DNA of 64,000 nt from assembly GCA_041745535.1 (NCBI GenBank), contig JBGTIS010000049.1, positions 1-64,000 of the forward strand. The letters are read 5' to 3'. Positions 53,979-63,945 of the stretch are shown here, in pieces; the first letter of the stretch is position 1, and every line of letters starts with the position of its first letter. Origin of the DNA: JBGTIS01 sp041745535 (GTDB taxonomy: Bacteria > Bacteroidota > Bacteroidia > Cytophagales > Cyclobacteriaceae). Position numbers and translations under genes: made by a program. The notes under the pieces were generated by a model. The model was not told the origin of the DNA. It saw only the letters and a list, made by a program, of their open reading frames with translations, and did not search any database.

Positions 53979-55445
53979 ATGGAAAACGAAAAAAATCCTT
54001 TCATTCCCCTTACCCCGGTTTACCGGCAATTGCTGATTTTGTACTTTCTGGTATATCTGATGATCATTCCTTTTGCGAAACTATGCTTCATCGATACCAG
54101 TGTGCCTGATCAGTTCTCCAGGCAGTTACTCACATTTGTATATAATACTTTGCTGTTTCTGCCTATCTTTTTTTACCGCAGCAATTATGGTTTTCTGCAC
54201 CCTTTATTGTTTTCAACACTTTTTGAGCTGGCTACCAAATTGTTAAAGGCGCCGAATCAGTTATTCAGTTTTTTCGATACCAGGCCGCTTTATGATACTA
54301 TTTTTAATGTAGCCCTGCGCGGCTGGAACCAGTTTGATATTGCGCAGGCAGATATATTCCTGAAATTCCTGGAAATTTTATCGCTGGTTTTTTATTATTT
54401 AGGTTTTTTCTATGGTCCCAGTTTCAAAAACATAAAATTCAAACCGGCAAAAGCTCCCAATACATGGTTTTATGTGAAGTGTTTGACAATTATTTTTATA
54501 GCCTTAGGCACCATGGCCCTCTACCTCCAATCGAAAGGTGGTATTATTGCCCACTTTAATGTGATTGGGGATGGCAGGGGAGAAATCAGGGAAAATGATG
54601 GTATTATCTTCCTTATTATCCGACTAGGGTTTGCGGCAGCCCTCGTACTTTATGCATTTGATAAAGAGCTTATTAAGAAACCATGGTTCCTGGCACTGCT
54701 GGTGCCGATTTTGTTTGCCAATTTTGTATCCCAGGGTTCGCGGTCGTCCATTATTATCGCGGCGGCAGCTTTCTTTGTCCTCTGGATGATACACAACAGG
54801 AAAATTCCTACCGGATCAGCTATTATTTTTGGAGTACTTACGGTAGTGCTGGTAGGCGTACTGGGTGAAGTGCGCCGTAGTGGGCAGGGTAGTGCCGAAG
54901 TAAACTGGGAAATTCTGACTTCTTTTTCCTTTGATGAGGCTACTACCTCGTTTTATGACGATATTGATCTACGTGAAGTCGACAAAAACTCTACTCTGGC
55001 AGTAGCCGCCCGAGGGGTAGAAGATTTTGGTTTACTTTGGGGGAAATCCTATGTATCTTTTATACTTTTCTGGATTCCAAGAGCGATTTGGCAAGACAAA
55101 CCTTATGCCATCAGTCAATATACATCCATCTATCTCTACCGGGATACTGCCGGGCGACCGGGGTCGCCAGTAGCGGAAGCCTACTGGAATTTTCACATTC
55201 TGGGAGTTATTGTAGTGTTTTTTCTGTTTGGCGCTTACCACCGGTGGCTTGCTAATTTCTTTATATTAAACTCAGAAAACCCTGTATGTAAATGCGTATA
55301 TGTAATACTTTTGCTTTTAATCAGTGCACCCGGAGCCGCGATTATTCTGAAATCACTGCAGATATTGGTTCCCATTTTTGGTTTATTATGGTGGGTAGGT
55401 GCGCTTGGTCCGGGCTTAACCTTCGGACCTAAAAAGATTTTATGA
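53979..55445 (+). CDS. O-antigen polymerase-like membrane protein (Wzy type)
   Basis: 488 residues, about 11 to 12 membrane helices, starting 5 bp after the kinase gene. SQGSRSSIIIAAAAF and VAARGVEDFGLLWGKSYVSFILFWIPRAIW, then SPVAEAYWNFHILGVIVVF, resemble oligosaccharide repeat-unit polymerases (GSR and a large periplasmic loop ending in PR, E-x2-xN). It joins repeat units on the periplasmic side. Confidence 0.8.
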   Translation: MENEKNPFIPLTPVYRQLLILYFLVYLMIIPFAKLCFIDTSVPDQFSRQLLTFVYNTLLFLPIFFYRSNYGFLHPLLFSTLFELATKLLKAPNQLFSFFDTRPLYDTIFNVALRGWNQFDIAQADIFLKFLEILSLVFYYLGFFYGPSFKNIKFKPAKAPNTWFYVKCLTIIFIALGTMALYLQSKGGIIAHFNVIGDGRGEIRENDGIIFLIIRLGFAAALVLYAFDKELIKKPWFLALLVPILFANFVSQGSRSSIIIAAAAFFVLWMIHNRKIPTGSAIIFGVLTVVLVGVLGEVRRSGQGSAEVNWEILTSFSFDEATTSFYDDIDLREVDKNSTLAVAARGVEDFGLLWGKSYVSFILFWIPRAIWQDKPYAISQYTSIYLYRDTAGRPGSPVAEAYWNFHILGVIVVFFLFGAYHRWLANFFILNSENPVCKCVYVILLLLISAPGAAIILKSLQILVPIFGLLWWVGALGPGLTFGPKKIL

Positions 55446-55522
55446 CCATAAACTTCAATTTCTAAGGATTACAACAAAACATACCCAAACTTTTTTTAAT
55501 AAAGCAAATAATAGCGGTTTAA

Positions 55523-56665
55523 ATGAAAAAAATTTTATTTTTTACTTCTTATCTGGGTGGTGGCGGAGCTGAAAAGCACGTAGTTCGATTGTTGAATGGC
55601 CTTTCTCCTGATTTATTTGATATCTTAGTAGTAACTCCCGACAGGCCAGGTTCTTACGAAAAGGAGCTTAATAAAAATATTCGATTACAAAAAATAGGAA
55701 GCCGGTTTGCCTTTAAACTCTCTCCTACCCTGGCCAGAATTTCCTGCCTAAAACCATTGCGTAAAATAATACAGCAGGAACAGCCCGACCTGGTATTCTC
55801 AGTAACTGATATTCACAATCTGGTGGCCATTGCAGCCGTAAGCAAGCTGAAAAAAAAGCCCAAATTAGTGCTAGGTATCCAAAATACCATTTCTCAGGCT
55901 TACAGGAAAAAGAATCACCCTGTTCACCGATATGTTTTATCCCATGTGCCAAAAGACTATCCAAAGGCAGACAAAATTGTGGCCCTTACCGAAGGCGTAA
56001 AACACGACCTGCTCCAATTGGCGCCAGCTCTTGTCCATAAAGTAGATGTAATTAATAATATTGGGCTCAATAATCAGCTTCTGGAAATGCTGGAAGAAAA
56101 GACTGCTATTGAAAAACCAGCAGACGGGAAACTAATCATAGCCTGCGGCCGGCTTACCTATCAGAAAGGATATCCCTATCTGATCAAAGCATTTGCTATG
56201 GTTCGTAAAACCACCAATGCCTACTTGTGGATTTTGGGTGAAGGTGAACTGCGCGAAGAAATTGAAAATATGATCAGGGAATATAACCTGGAGCCTTATG
56301 TAAGGCTGCTTGGTTTTAAAACCAATCCATATGCTTATATGGCCGCTGCTGACTTATTTGTATTATCTTCGCTGTATGAAGGGTTTGGAAATGTAATTGT
56401 GGAAGCCATGGCATGTGGTACGCCAGTGGTAGCAACCGATTGCCCTTATGGACCCAATGAAATAATTAAGGATTCGGAAACCGGATTATTGGTTCCGATT
56501 AAAAATGAACAGAAACTAGCGGAAGCGATCGTCAGGGTGCTGCAAGATCATACTTTATTAACCAAACTCGCGTTAAACGGGAAAATAAGAGCCAATGATT
56601 TTCACGCTAATAAAATTGCGGAAAAGTATAAAAGTGTTTTTCTGGATGTAATATCATATAAATAA
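55523..56665 (+). CDS. Glycosyltransferase family 4 enzyme
   Basis: 380 residues. YLGGGGAEKHVVRLLNGL is the N-terminal acceptor loop; IACGRLTYQKGYPYLIKAF and SSLYEGFGNVIVEAMACGTPVVATD hold the donor site and the E-x7-E motif of GT4. It adds a sugar to the lipid-linked repeat unit on the cytoplasmic side. It is the only classical glycosyltransferase seen in this operon, so others and a flippase must be encoded elsewhere. Confidence 0.9.
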   Translation: MKKILFFTSYLGGGGAEKHVVRLLNGLSPDLFDILVVTPDRPGSYEKELNKNIRLQKIGSRFAFKLSPTLARISCLKPLRKIIQQEQPDLVFSVTDIHNLVAIAAVSKLKKKPKLVLGIQNTISQAYRKKNHPVHRYVLSHVPKDYPKADKIVALTEGVKHDLLQLAPALVHKVDVINNIGLNNQLLEMLEEKTAIEKPADGKLIIACGRLTYQKGYPYLIKAFAMVRKTTNAYLWILGEGELREEIENMIREYNLEPYVRLLGFKTNPYAYMAAADLFVLSSLYEGFGNVIVEAMACGTPVVATDCPYGPNEIIKDSETGLLVPIKNEQKLAEAIVRVLQDHTLLTKLALNGKIRANDFHANKIAEKYKSVFLDVISYK

Positions 56666-56784
56666 AAGAATATTTTTTTTAATTATTTTGCTTTTAATTC
56701 TTGAATTTTTCATCTTTGAGAATCTTGCTGTAATTGCTGCTAATCATACAGGTTTATAAATATTTCCCCATATAAATTAAAGCT

Positions 56785-58116
56785 ATGTTTTTGCTTTCAG
56801 CATCAGAAAAGAAATTTTTTTCCTCTTTAACTATAATTTCAATAGTACTTCATATACTATTTGCTGTTTTTATTATCAACTATAACAATGTACTGGACAG
56901 AGGAATAGGCACTGATTTCAGTGTTATAGCGGAAAATATTGTAACAAAGGGTATTTTTTCAAAAGATGGAATTCACGACAGTTTTTTTCGTCCGCCCTTG
57001 TATCCTTATGTATTAGCGCTGGCAAAAGTTATCAGTACGGAAAACTATGGGATAATCATTACTATTTTTCAGGCAATGTTAAGTATGATTTGCAGTTTGC
57101 TGGTGGCCCTAATCGCACTGCGGGTTTCGCAAAACAGAAAGGTAGCCATGGCCTCTTTTACCTTATACCTTCTGCATTCTAAACTTCAGATTGAGCACCT
57201 TGCTGAAAGAGAAACAGTTTTTTTCGAACTTTTTCTACTTATTTTTATTCTCTTTTTTATAAAAAACAGGCTTCATACTAAAAATATTATTTTACTGTCA
57301 GGCATGGCAGGATTCGCGCACCTTGCCCGCCCTAATGGCTTTACCCTGCTCTTAATCTTAATTGCAGGTATTCTTGTATCTAAATATATGTTTTCTTACC
57401 AACTCCCGGCAAAAAACATATTTTTTGCGGTATTGGTATTTTGCCTGATCAACCTACCCTGGCAAATTTATAATTATACTTCCTTTGGGCACATCACGCT
57501 TTCATCTTCAAATACCAATGGTCTTAACTTGTTTAAAGGTAACGATCCGGTTATACAGACCATTTACCCACAGGTTGATATAGATTTATCAGCGGAATAT
57601 TTAAAAAAAGAGGTGCTTCCGGGTATGGATCTCGTTCACTATACCTATGCACAGGACTCTGCATTGCGCAGCAGAGCCGTCGCGAAAATGATTGAGAACC
57701 CCATACGAACCTTAGGATATATGACTGGTAAGTTTATTTCTTTTTACTCACCCCTTTATGTACCATTTGGAAAAGGAAAAGTAGAACTGGTAGGCAATGA
57801 ATTGCGGGTTACTGATTTTCGCATGCGGTTAGAATTTGATATCCTGCTTAATTTTCTACAAATGCTCTGTGTGATACCCATTGGTATTATTGGCCTGATT
57901 AAAATCAATTTCCGGAAAAATCGTAAAACAAGGTTTCAGTTTTTTGCTATACTGCTGTTTGTGCTTAATACCAGTATTTATATCATAACCTTTGCTGAAA
58001 CGCGGTTCAGATTACCTTTCGACAGCCTGCTGATTATTTCCTTCTGTATCGTAATAGCAGATTACTATAAACAGATAGAATGGAAACCCAGGCAACAGCG
58101 TGTAAAGCACGATTGA
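56785..58116 (+). CDS. Membrane glycosyltransferase (GT39/ArnT-like)
   Basis: 443 residues with about 10 helices. The first periplasmic loop has IGTDFSVIAENIV and FFRPPLYPYVLA, the xxRxPLYP pattern of GT-C enzymes that use polyprenyl-phosphate sugars (catalytic Asp in GTDF). A second signature is LARPNGFTLLL. It probably adds a side sugar on the periplasmic face of the polymer or of lipid A. Last gene of the operon. Confidence 0.82.
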   Translation: MFLLSASEKKFFSSLTIISIVLHILFAVFIINYNNVLDRGIGTDFSVIAENIVTKGIFSKDGIHDSFFRPPLYPYVLALAKVISTENYGIIITIFQAMLSMICSLLVALIALRVSQNRKVAMASFTLYLLHSKLQIEHLAERETVFFELFLLIFILFFIKNRLHTKNIILLSGMAGFAHLARPNGFTLLLILIAGILVSKYMFSYQLPAKNIFFAVLVFCLINLPWQIYNYTSFGHITLSSSNTNGLNLFKGNDPVIQTIYPQVDIDLSAEYLKKEVLPGMDLVHYTYAQDSALRSRAVAKMIENPIRTLGYMTGKFISFYSPLYVPFGKGKVELVGNELRVTDFRMRLEFDILLNFLQMLCVIPIGIIGLIKINFRKNRKTRFQFFAILLFVLNTSIYIITFAETRFRLPFDSLLIISFCIVIADYYKQIEWKPRQQRVKHD

Positions 58117-58224
58117 GTTTATTTTCATAATACTTTTCTATAATAAAACCAATCACAACAACTCAATCCTATAATAAGTCGTATGCATAAGCATAACTTT
58201 ATTTACAACATTAATCCAACGACT

Positions 58225-58255
58225 AAGCCCATACATATGATGTCTGGGCTTTTTT
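58225..58255 (+). terminator. Terminator of the exopolysaccharide operon
   Basis: A perfect 7-bp stem AAGCCCA/TGGGCTT (58225-58231 and 58245-58251) is followed by a T run. It touches the last codon of the convergent deacylase gene. Confidence 0.82.
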
Positions 58256-59918
58256 ACTGACCCTTTGTTTGCTGATAACCCGGGCCATGTACAACCCTAC
58301 CGGGCATAGCTCCGGTGTGGCTGCCATCTTTCAGTACCTGCACCCCATTCACAAAAACCTGTTCCATGCCTTCAGCATACTGATGAGGCTCGTTAAAAGT
58401 AGCTTTATCCTGTATTTTTTCAGGATCAAAAACCAGTATATCGGCATAGTAACCAGGTTCAAGCTTTCCTCTTTTTTTTATTTTAAGCTTTTGGGCTGAC
58501 AAATGGGTTAGCTTATGAATTGCATCTTCCAGCGAGATCACCTTTTCTTCTCGTACATATTTTGCCAGTAAACGAGCAAAATTACCATAGGTACGGGGAT
58601 GGGTACTGGAAAGTAAATTTTTACCTTCAGCGGCGATTGACCTTGCATCGGAGCAAAAAGTGATGTAAGGAAGCTTTAACTGCTTTTTTACATTCTCATC
58701 ATTCATCAAAAAATATACGGCACTTATATCTCCATTATTTTGAATCACCATATCCACAATAGTTTCTTCAGGCGAAGTTTTCCGCAGTGCGGCAATTTCC
58801 GCTACCGTTTTTCCGGTAAGGTACTTCAGCGAATCCTGGTGGAACTCTACCAAAAGAATGTTTTCAGGATTACCTGCCGCCGTAAAAAAGTTCTCCCAGT
58901 TTTTAGATGGGCTTCGCATTTCTTTCAAAACTTTTCTTTTGATAACAGGATTCTTAAGGCGCTTTATCCAAGCTGCCGTACCACCTTCCTGCACCCAGGG
59001 TGGCATGGTAGCATCCAATCCGGTAGAGGCTGCGGTATAGTTATACATATCGGCTGCGATTCGCGAACCTGTTTTATTAGCCGAATCAATTTTCGCCAGT
59101 ACAACCGGCAGTTTGTGCCAATTGTCTTTTCCCGCGGCTTTTAAATGATATATTTCAGCATCAATATCCGCTTCGGTAGCAATGCGGAGGAGTTCATCCA
59201 CTGCTTCCACAAATGAATCTCCTTCGCTACGCATATGCGATATGTACATACCATCATACACTGCGGCTACTTTTGCCAGTGCGATAAGTTCTTCCGTTTT
59301 AGCATAAAAAGCAGGCGCATAAATTAGCGAAGAACCTACACCCAATGCTCCTTCTTCCATGGCCTGCCGCACCAGTGCCTGCATGGCAGCAAGTTCCACA
59401 TGGGTCGGAGGACGGTCTTCATAACCTATTTCATGAATTCGAAGGGTGGTAGCCCCCACAAAAGAAGCTATATTGGGTGTAACTCCCTTGCGCGCCAAAC
59501 TATCCAAACCCTCTGCCAGGGTAGTCCAGCTTACTTTGGCATTTTCCCGCATTTTTTTATTCAAAGGACCCAGCGAAGAACCTTCGCCAAACACTTCCAG
59601 CGTAACACCTTGTTTGATATCACTCATCGATCGCCCATCTTCCAGCAACGGATAAGCCGCCCAGCTTAACATGTTAATAAAACCAGGGGTAACAGCTTTT
59701 CCTGCCGCATCGATGATCTGATTGGCTTGGTCATTTTTTAAATCGCCTACTTTAGCGATGGCATCTCCCACTATGGCCACATCGGTCTGAACCGGAGCAT
59801 TACCACTTCCGTCGTAAACCAACCCATTTTTAATAATGATGTCGTAATGCTGAGGCGAAGAACAGGCAGCAAGAAATATCACTAAAATATAGAGGAAAAA
59901 ATTATTGGAAAGCATCAT
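58254..59918 (-). CDS. D-aminoacylase-like lipoprotein amidohydrolase with altered metal motif
   Basis: 554 residues. The lipobox is IFLAAC (Cys about 19). The N-terminal composite-sheet part is IIKNGLVYDGSGNAPVQTDVAI. Where N-acyl-D-amino-acid deacylases have a metal-binding PGFIDxHxH this protein has PGFINMLSW, and where they have the bridging NCG it has GEG (FGEGSSLG). YISHMRSEGDSFVEA and IYHLKAAGKDNW still carry the other two His, and CSDARSIAAEG a catalytic Asp. It may use one metal with Glu as ligand, or act on another amide bond. Outer membrane or periplasmic. Confidence 0.8.
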   Translation of the reverse strand: MMLSNNFFLYILVIFLAACSSPQHYDIIIKNGLVYDGSGNAPVQTDVAIVGDAIAKVGDLKNDQANQIIDAAGKAVTPGFINMLSWAAYPLLEDGRSMSDIKQGVTLEVFGEGSSLGPLNKKMRENAKVSWTTLAEGLDSLARKGVTPNIASFVGATTLRIHEIGYEDRPPTHVELAAMQALVRQAMEEGALGVGSSLIYAPAFYAKTEELIALAKVAAVYDGMYISHMRSEGDSFVEAVDELLRIATEADIDAEIYHLKAAGKDNWHKLPVVLAKIDSANKTGSRIAADMYNYTAASTGLDATMPPWVQEGGTAAWIKRLKNPVIKRKVLKEMRSPSKNWENFFTAAGNPENILLVEFHQDSLKYLTGKTVAEIAALRKTSPEETIVDMVIQNNGDISAVYFLMNDENVKKQLKLPYITFCSDARSIAAEGKNLLSSTHPRTYGNFARLLAKYVREEKVISLEDAIHKLTHLSAQKLKIKKRGKLEPGYYADILVFDPEKIQDKATFNEPHQYAEGMEQVFVNGVQVLKDGSHTGAMPGRVVHGPGYQQTKGQ

Positions 59919-60204
59919 TGAGCAATGGAGATTTAATCGAAAATTTTCCCGTAAAAGTAGGCGGTTTAAACTAAAACTTGGCGTAAATAATCGAATTTAG
60001 CACATAAGAAACAAGGTAAATATTTCATTCAGCCAAACCTGATTCCATCTGGCATGGTACATCTTTTCTGAACTTCCTTATTGTAATACGTGATTTTCTT
60101 CTACCATCAAAATTTTTCTTTTATGTAATTAATCTGATACCTTGTCCTGGATTTCAACTTAATTTTACTGTCAGAATTATGCCTGGCACCTTAACTGTTT
60201 TCCT

Positions 60205-60517
60205 ATGTTATTAGCTATTGATATTGGTAATTCGAATATAGCCTTCGGCATTTTTCAACAAAAATGGATGCATCATTGGTAAAAATACTACCCAGGCTAT
60301 TCAGTCAGGCATTGTAATCGGGTATACCGGATTGGTAGAAAAGCTTGTGCGGGAAATTAAAAAAGAACTGAAAGATAACCACACAAAAGTAATAGCCACA
60401 GGAGGCATGTCGGAAATTATCGCGCCGCTTACCCCCGTATCTGATGCCATAGCACCCTGGCTTACTTTGGATGGACTGCGGCTTATCGCGCAAAAAGCGA
60501 CAGGTAAAACTTTTTGA
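60205..60517 (+). pseudogene. coaX: coaX (type III pantothenate kinase) with an internal deletion
   Basis: The 5' piece (60205-60282) encodes MLLAIDIGNSNIAFGIFQQK, the CoaX N-terminus, and stops at WMHHW. The 3' piece, in the +1 frame, reads IIGKNTTQAIQSGIVIGYTG, then VIATGGMSEIIAPL and WLTLDGLRLIAQK, the CoaX C-terminus. The middle of the roughly 250-residue enzyme is missing and the junction is near 60269-60275. The gene cannot make CoaX, so the cell should have another pantothenate kinase. A start at 60332 would give only the C-terminal 61 residues. Confidence 0.85.
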
Positions 60518-60536
60518 TAGAACGACTGGGAATAAT

Positions 60537-61082
60537 TTATTGAGCGAACTTATACAGCAGCCCAATATTTAAAGGTATAAACGCGTTATTTTCTTCTTTA
60601 GAAAAGGCAATATTAAATTTCAGATTCACATTTAGATCCAGGTTTTCCTGCAGGGCATACAGCACGCCTACCGTAGGGGCTACACCCAGGCTGGTTACCA
60701 CTGAGTTATCAGCTACCGGAAGGTTTTGTATGCGAGGTGAAAACCGGTACACACCGGCGCTGAGCCCCATGTACGGGGTAAGCTGAGCAATACTGGTAAA
60801 CAGGTATTCCAAAGAAGCGGTAAGGGTGGTATAATTATTCGTATAATTCTCAAATCCGGTACTAAACCGATACCAGTTCAATTCCAGGCCGGCCAGCACA
60901 TTCTCCTTCACATCGAATTTTACCCCGGCGCCCAACGCAAACCCGGCCTTTACCGCCCTTGAAAATTTACCTATAGGAAATACGGGTGCCAGTTGTCCGC
61001 CTACCCGCACCTGTGCCTGAGTTCCAGAACCAACCATAATAAAAAGAAAAAAAGCAATCAAATATTTTTTATAAGTAACCAT
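60537..61082 (-). CDS. Small outer-membrane beta-barrel protein
   Basis: 181 residues. Signal peptide ends near GTQAQ. The body is an eight-strand type barrel (PVFPIGKFSRAVKAGFALGAGVKFDV, LTPYMGLSAGVYRF, FIPLNIGLLYKFAQ), as in OmpW/OmpA-like Bacteroidetes porins of unknown role. It is convergent with the broken coaX gene, with 19 bp between stops. Confidence 0.8.
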   Translation of the reverse strand: MVTYKKYLIAFFLFIMVGSGTQAQVRVGGQLAPVFPIGKFSRAVKAGFALGAGVKFDVKENVLAGLELNWYRFSTGFENYTNNYTTLTASLEYLFTSIAQLTPYMGLSAGVYRFSPRIQNLPVADNSVVTSLGVAPTVGVLYALQENLDLNVNLKFNIAFSKEENNAFIPLNIGLLYKFAQ

Positions 61083-61522
61083 ATATGTGTGATCAAATTA
61101 CGCCTGAAGATATAGATAAAAGAGCAAAAGACCTGCTATCGACCTTAATTTTAATAGATATATTCTATCAGTTTTAGCCTCTTTACAAATTGCAAGTTAC
61201 TTTTTAGCCTATCAATACCTGGTTGATAATCCTTAATTTTTCTACAGAAAGCAACAAAAAATACCCACTTTTAGGTATTGACTTCCTTATATAAGAATTT
61301 TAATTTGACAAGTAAATTTTTGGCTTTTTTAATAAAAAAAATAATTAGTTTTCAGCCTATCCATTCATCATTTTGTTTTGCCCAATATAATAATGCCTAT
61401 GAAACAAAGGAAAACAGACCCACTACTGCGTCTTTTTATTAATAGCCAAGATGTCCTTAATTTTTTAAGTAGAACCTGCTAAACCATGATTATATTTTTC
61501 AAACCCTTAAACAATAAAACTT
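61083..61522. other. Intergenic region, no gene seen
   Basis: 440 bp, AT-rich and divergent between the barrel gene and the surface-protein gene, so it should carry both promoters. Candidate boxes such as TTTTAATTTG near 61300 do not match TAnnTTTG exactly. No stable hairpin or coding frame is evident. Confidence 0.4.
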
Positions 61523-62872
61523 ATGAAAAAGCTTCAACAAACGTTTTTATGGTTCCTCATTATCATAGCGGGTGCCAGTAACCTGTGGGCACAAACTGAC
61601 CAGCCTGATAACAAAGGAAAAGAATTTTGGATTATGTTTTCAAAAAACTTCAGCACATCTAACCTTTTCATCTTCATTACCAGTGATGTAGCTACCTCTG
61701 GCACTGTAGAAATTCCAGGAATTTCTTTTACAACCACTTTTTCAGTAACTCCTGAAGAAATCACAACCATTCAGTTGCCAAGTACTGCGGCTGTTACCAG
61801 CAATGACCTAATAGAAAAAAAGGGGATACACATTACTGCCAAACAGGAAGTAACTGTATATGGGATTAACCAAATGCAATTTTCTACCGATGCCTTTCTG
61901 GCCCTACCTATTAATGTGTTAAATGAAGATAAAGATTCCGATTATATTATTATGTCTTATACCAATCTAAATTCTTCAATAACCAGTGAGTTTGGCTTGG
62001 TAGGAACCGAAAATAATACAAAAGTAACCATTATCCCTTCTAAAAATGTGCCCGGCCATCCAAGTGGCGTACCATTTACCATCAATATTGGGAAAGGTGA
62101 GACTTATCAGCTTCAGGCTACAGGCAGCAGTACCAATGATTTAACAGGAACGATAGTAAGCTCAGACAAGCCTATTGCTGTATTTGGTGCACATGTATGC
62201 GCGAATGTTCCCCCAAATACTACTTTCTGCGATCATATTGTAGAACAGTTACCACCAACTACAACCTGGGGTGAAAAGTTTGTTACAGTTCCACTAGCCA
62301 CTCGCTTAAAAGGTGATATTTTTAGAATACTGTCATCTACCAATAATACTAAAGTTGAGGTCAAAGGTATTAAAGGCTTTACCCAATCCTTCACTATTAA
62401 TCGTGGTGAATTCCGTGAATTAGATATTCCTAGTAACGAGTATACAGAAATTACTTCTAGCAACCCCATTTTAGTGGCTCAATTCTCCAAAGGCGATGAA
62501 AGTGATCCTACTATTGTAAATGGAGACCCTTTTATGCTATTAGTACCTTCTCTTGAACAATTTCTCAGTGCTTATACCATTACTACTCCCAAAACAGGCT
62601 TTACACTTAATTTTGTTAACATAATTGCTCCCAAAAAAGCAATTGGAAACATCACACTGGATGGTTCTATAATACCAGCTTCTACATTTACTGCCATCGG
62701 AAGCAGTGAGTTTTATGCTGCCCAGGTTGATATTAAGCTTGGTACCCACAATCTTAAAGGAAATGCCCCTTTTGGTGTATCAATTTATGGTTTTGCTAAC
62801 GATGAATCATACGGATATTTAGGAGGACAAGCATTTGGAGAAATTACGAATGTAGATAAAATTGAATTATCT
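61523..62872 (+). CDS. IgGFc-binding-like surface protein, 5' part, interrupted by an IS
   Basis: 450 residues up to the IS junction. Signal peptide ends near NLWAQ. The IgGFc-binding N-terminal domain is clear: GKEFWIMFSKNFSTSNLFIFITSD, LPINVLNEDKDSDYIIMSY, PIAVFGAHVCANVPPNTTFCDHIVEQLPPTTTWGEKFVTVPLATR. The stop TAG at 62873 is made by the IS end. Joining the flanks with one copy of TATCT keeps the frame open into the sequence after 63950. The full protein is probably large and surface-exposed. Confidence 0.82.
62868..62872. repeat. Target-site duplication, left copy
   Basis: TATCT abuts the left inverted repeat of the IS and is repeated at 63946-63950 immediately after the right one. Confidence 0.8.
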
Positions 62873-63945
62873 TAGGAGTTACGCGCTCATATTGTAGTTA
62901 TTATTAAACCATGCTTTGATGAGTTGACACCAAAGGTTTCTCTGTACTTCATACCAGTTAGTAATTATTTTTTGCCTTACTTGCACCTCCAGTTTGACAA
63001 AAGCCCAATAAGCTGAGAACAGGTGGTTCTCTACGGCTTTACTTGTTCTCACCAAGAAGTTTTCCGCATTGCAAAGTTGTTTAAAGGCCCGATGAAAACT
63101 TTCAATGTGCCAATGGTGGCTATGTGCCGTTTCAAATACTGCCACATCAGTGTTCTGATCTATATTCTGTTGTCTATCAGCACTATAGTGAAGGTAATGT
63201 CGGTCATTGCCTAGCTCCTGTCTACGAAAGATTGTTACAAAATCGAAGCCTTTTAAATGTGTCCTTAATCCTTGAGCAGGAATGTCGGCTTCTCCTACCT
63301 GCTCATAGACGTTGGGTTGGTTGGAGATCAAACGGTCTTTTTCTAAACCAAACATGGCATCCAAATGATATTTTCTGATCAACTTAAGATTGTCCAAGCT
63401 GGCATACCAAGCATCCCCGGTGACCACAGTAGGCACCAGCCCCCAGTCCAATACTTCTTGCAACATTTCACGGAACAATTCATTCTTGGTCTTGTTGCCC
63501 CCTGGAGGGTAAATGCGGTAATTGACCGGGAGTTTCACCCCCTGCCTATCAGTGTAGAATAAGCTAACCACACAGATACCTTGTACTTTCCGATGGTGTT
63601 TGCCTGAATAATGAAACCCAACCCATTCATTTTTGCCTTTTTTACTATAGGGTTTATCCAGGATAGAATCATCCACACTTAGGCTACCCCCCACAAGAGT
63701 TATATACTCTTCTACATGCTTAAATAAATCATAAGGGGCAAACTCTTCCCGAAGCAAATAACGGTTTACGCTATCATGTGATACATTTTCCATGGCCTCC
63801 GCTAAACGGGTACAGCCTCGGTTCCGAGGACTGACCAGTAAGTAATCACTATACAGATTTAAATTACACTTAGCGGTTGATTTTCTTCTCAACTTTCGCA
63901 TATTTTACTAAACTAAAACCTTTTGCTTTTAGTGCGTAACTCCTA
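62873..63945 (-). mobile_element. Insertion sequence, about 1073 bp, DDE type
   Basis: Ends are perfect 12-bp inverted repeats, TAGGAGTTACGC at 62873-62884 and GCGTAACTCCTA at 63934-63945, flanked by the 5-bp direct repeat TATCT. One transposase gene on the minus strand fills the element. Family assignment is uncertain: the transposase looks IS4-superfamily, with an IS701-like HWHIESFHRAFKQ. Confidence 0.88.
62879..63901 (-). CDS. IS4-superfamily DDE transposase
   Basis: 340 residues. LSVDDSILDKPYSKKGKNEWVG carries the first Asp, VVTGDAWYASLDNLKLI the second, and HSHHWHIESFHRAFKQLCNAENF the Glu with the (Y)-R-E-K-like signature. The gene covers nearly the whole IS and is intact, so the element may still be active. 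Confidence 0.9.
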   Translation of the reverse strand: MRKLRRKSTAKCNLNLYSDYLLVSPRNRGCTRLAEAMENVSHDSVNRYLLREEFAPYDLFKHVEEYITLVGGSLSVDDSILDKPYSKKGKNEWVGFHYSGKHHRKVQGICVVSLFYTDRQGVKLPVNYRIYPPGGNKTKNELFREMLQEVLDWGLVPTVVTGDAWYASLDNLKLIRKYHLDAMFGLEKDRLISNQPNVYEQVGEADIPAQGLRTHLKGFDFVTIFRRQELGNDRHYLHYSADRQQNIDQNTDVAVFETAHSHHWHIESFHRAFKQLCNAENFLVRTSKAVENHLFSAYWAFVKLEVQVRQKIITNWYEVQRNLWCQLIKAWFNNNYNMSA

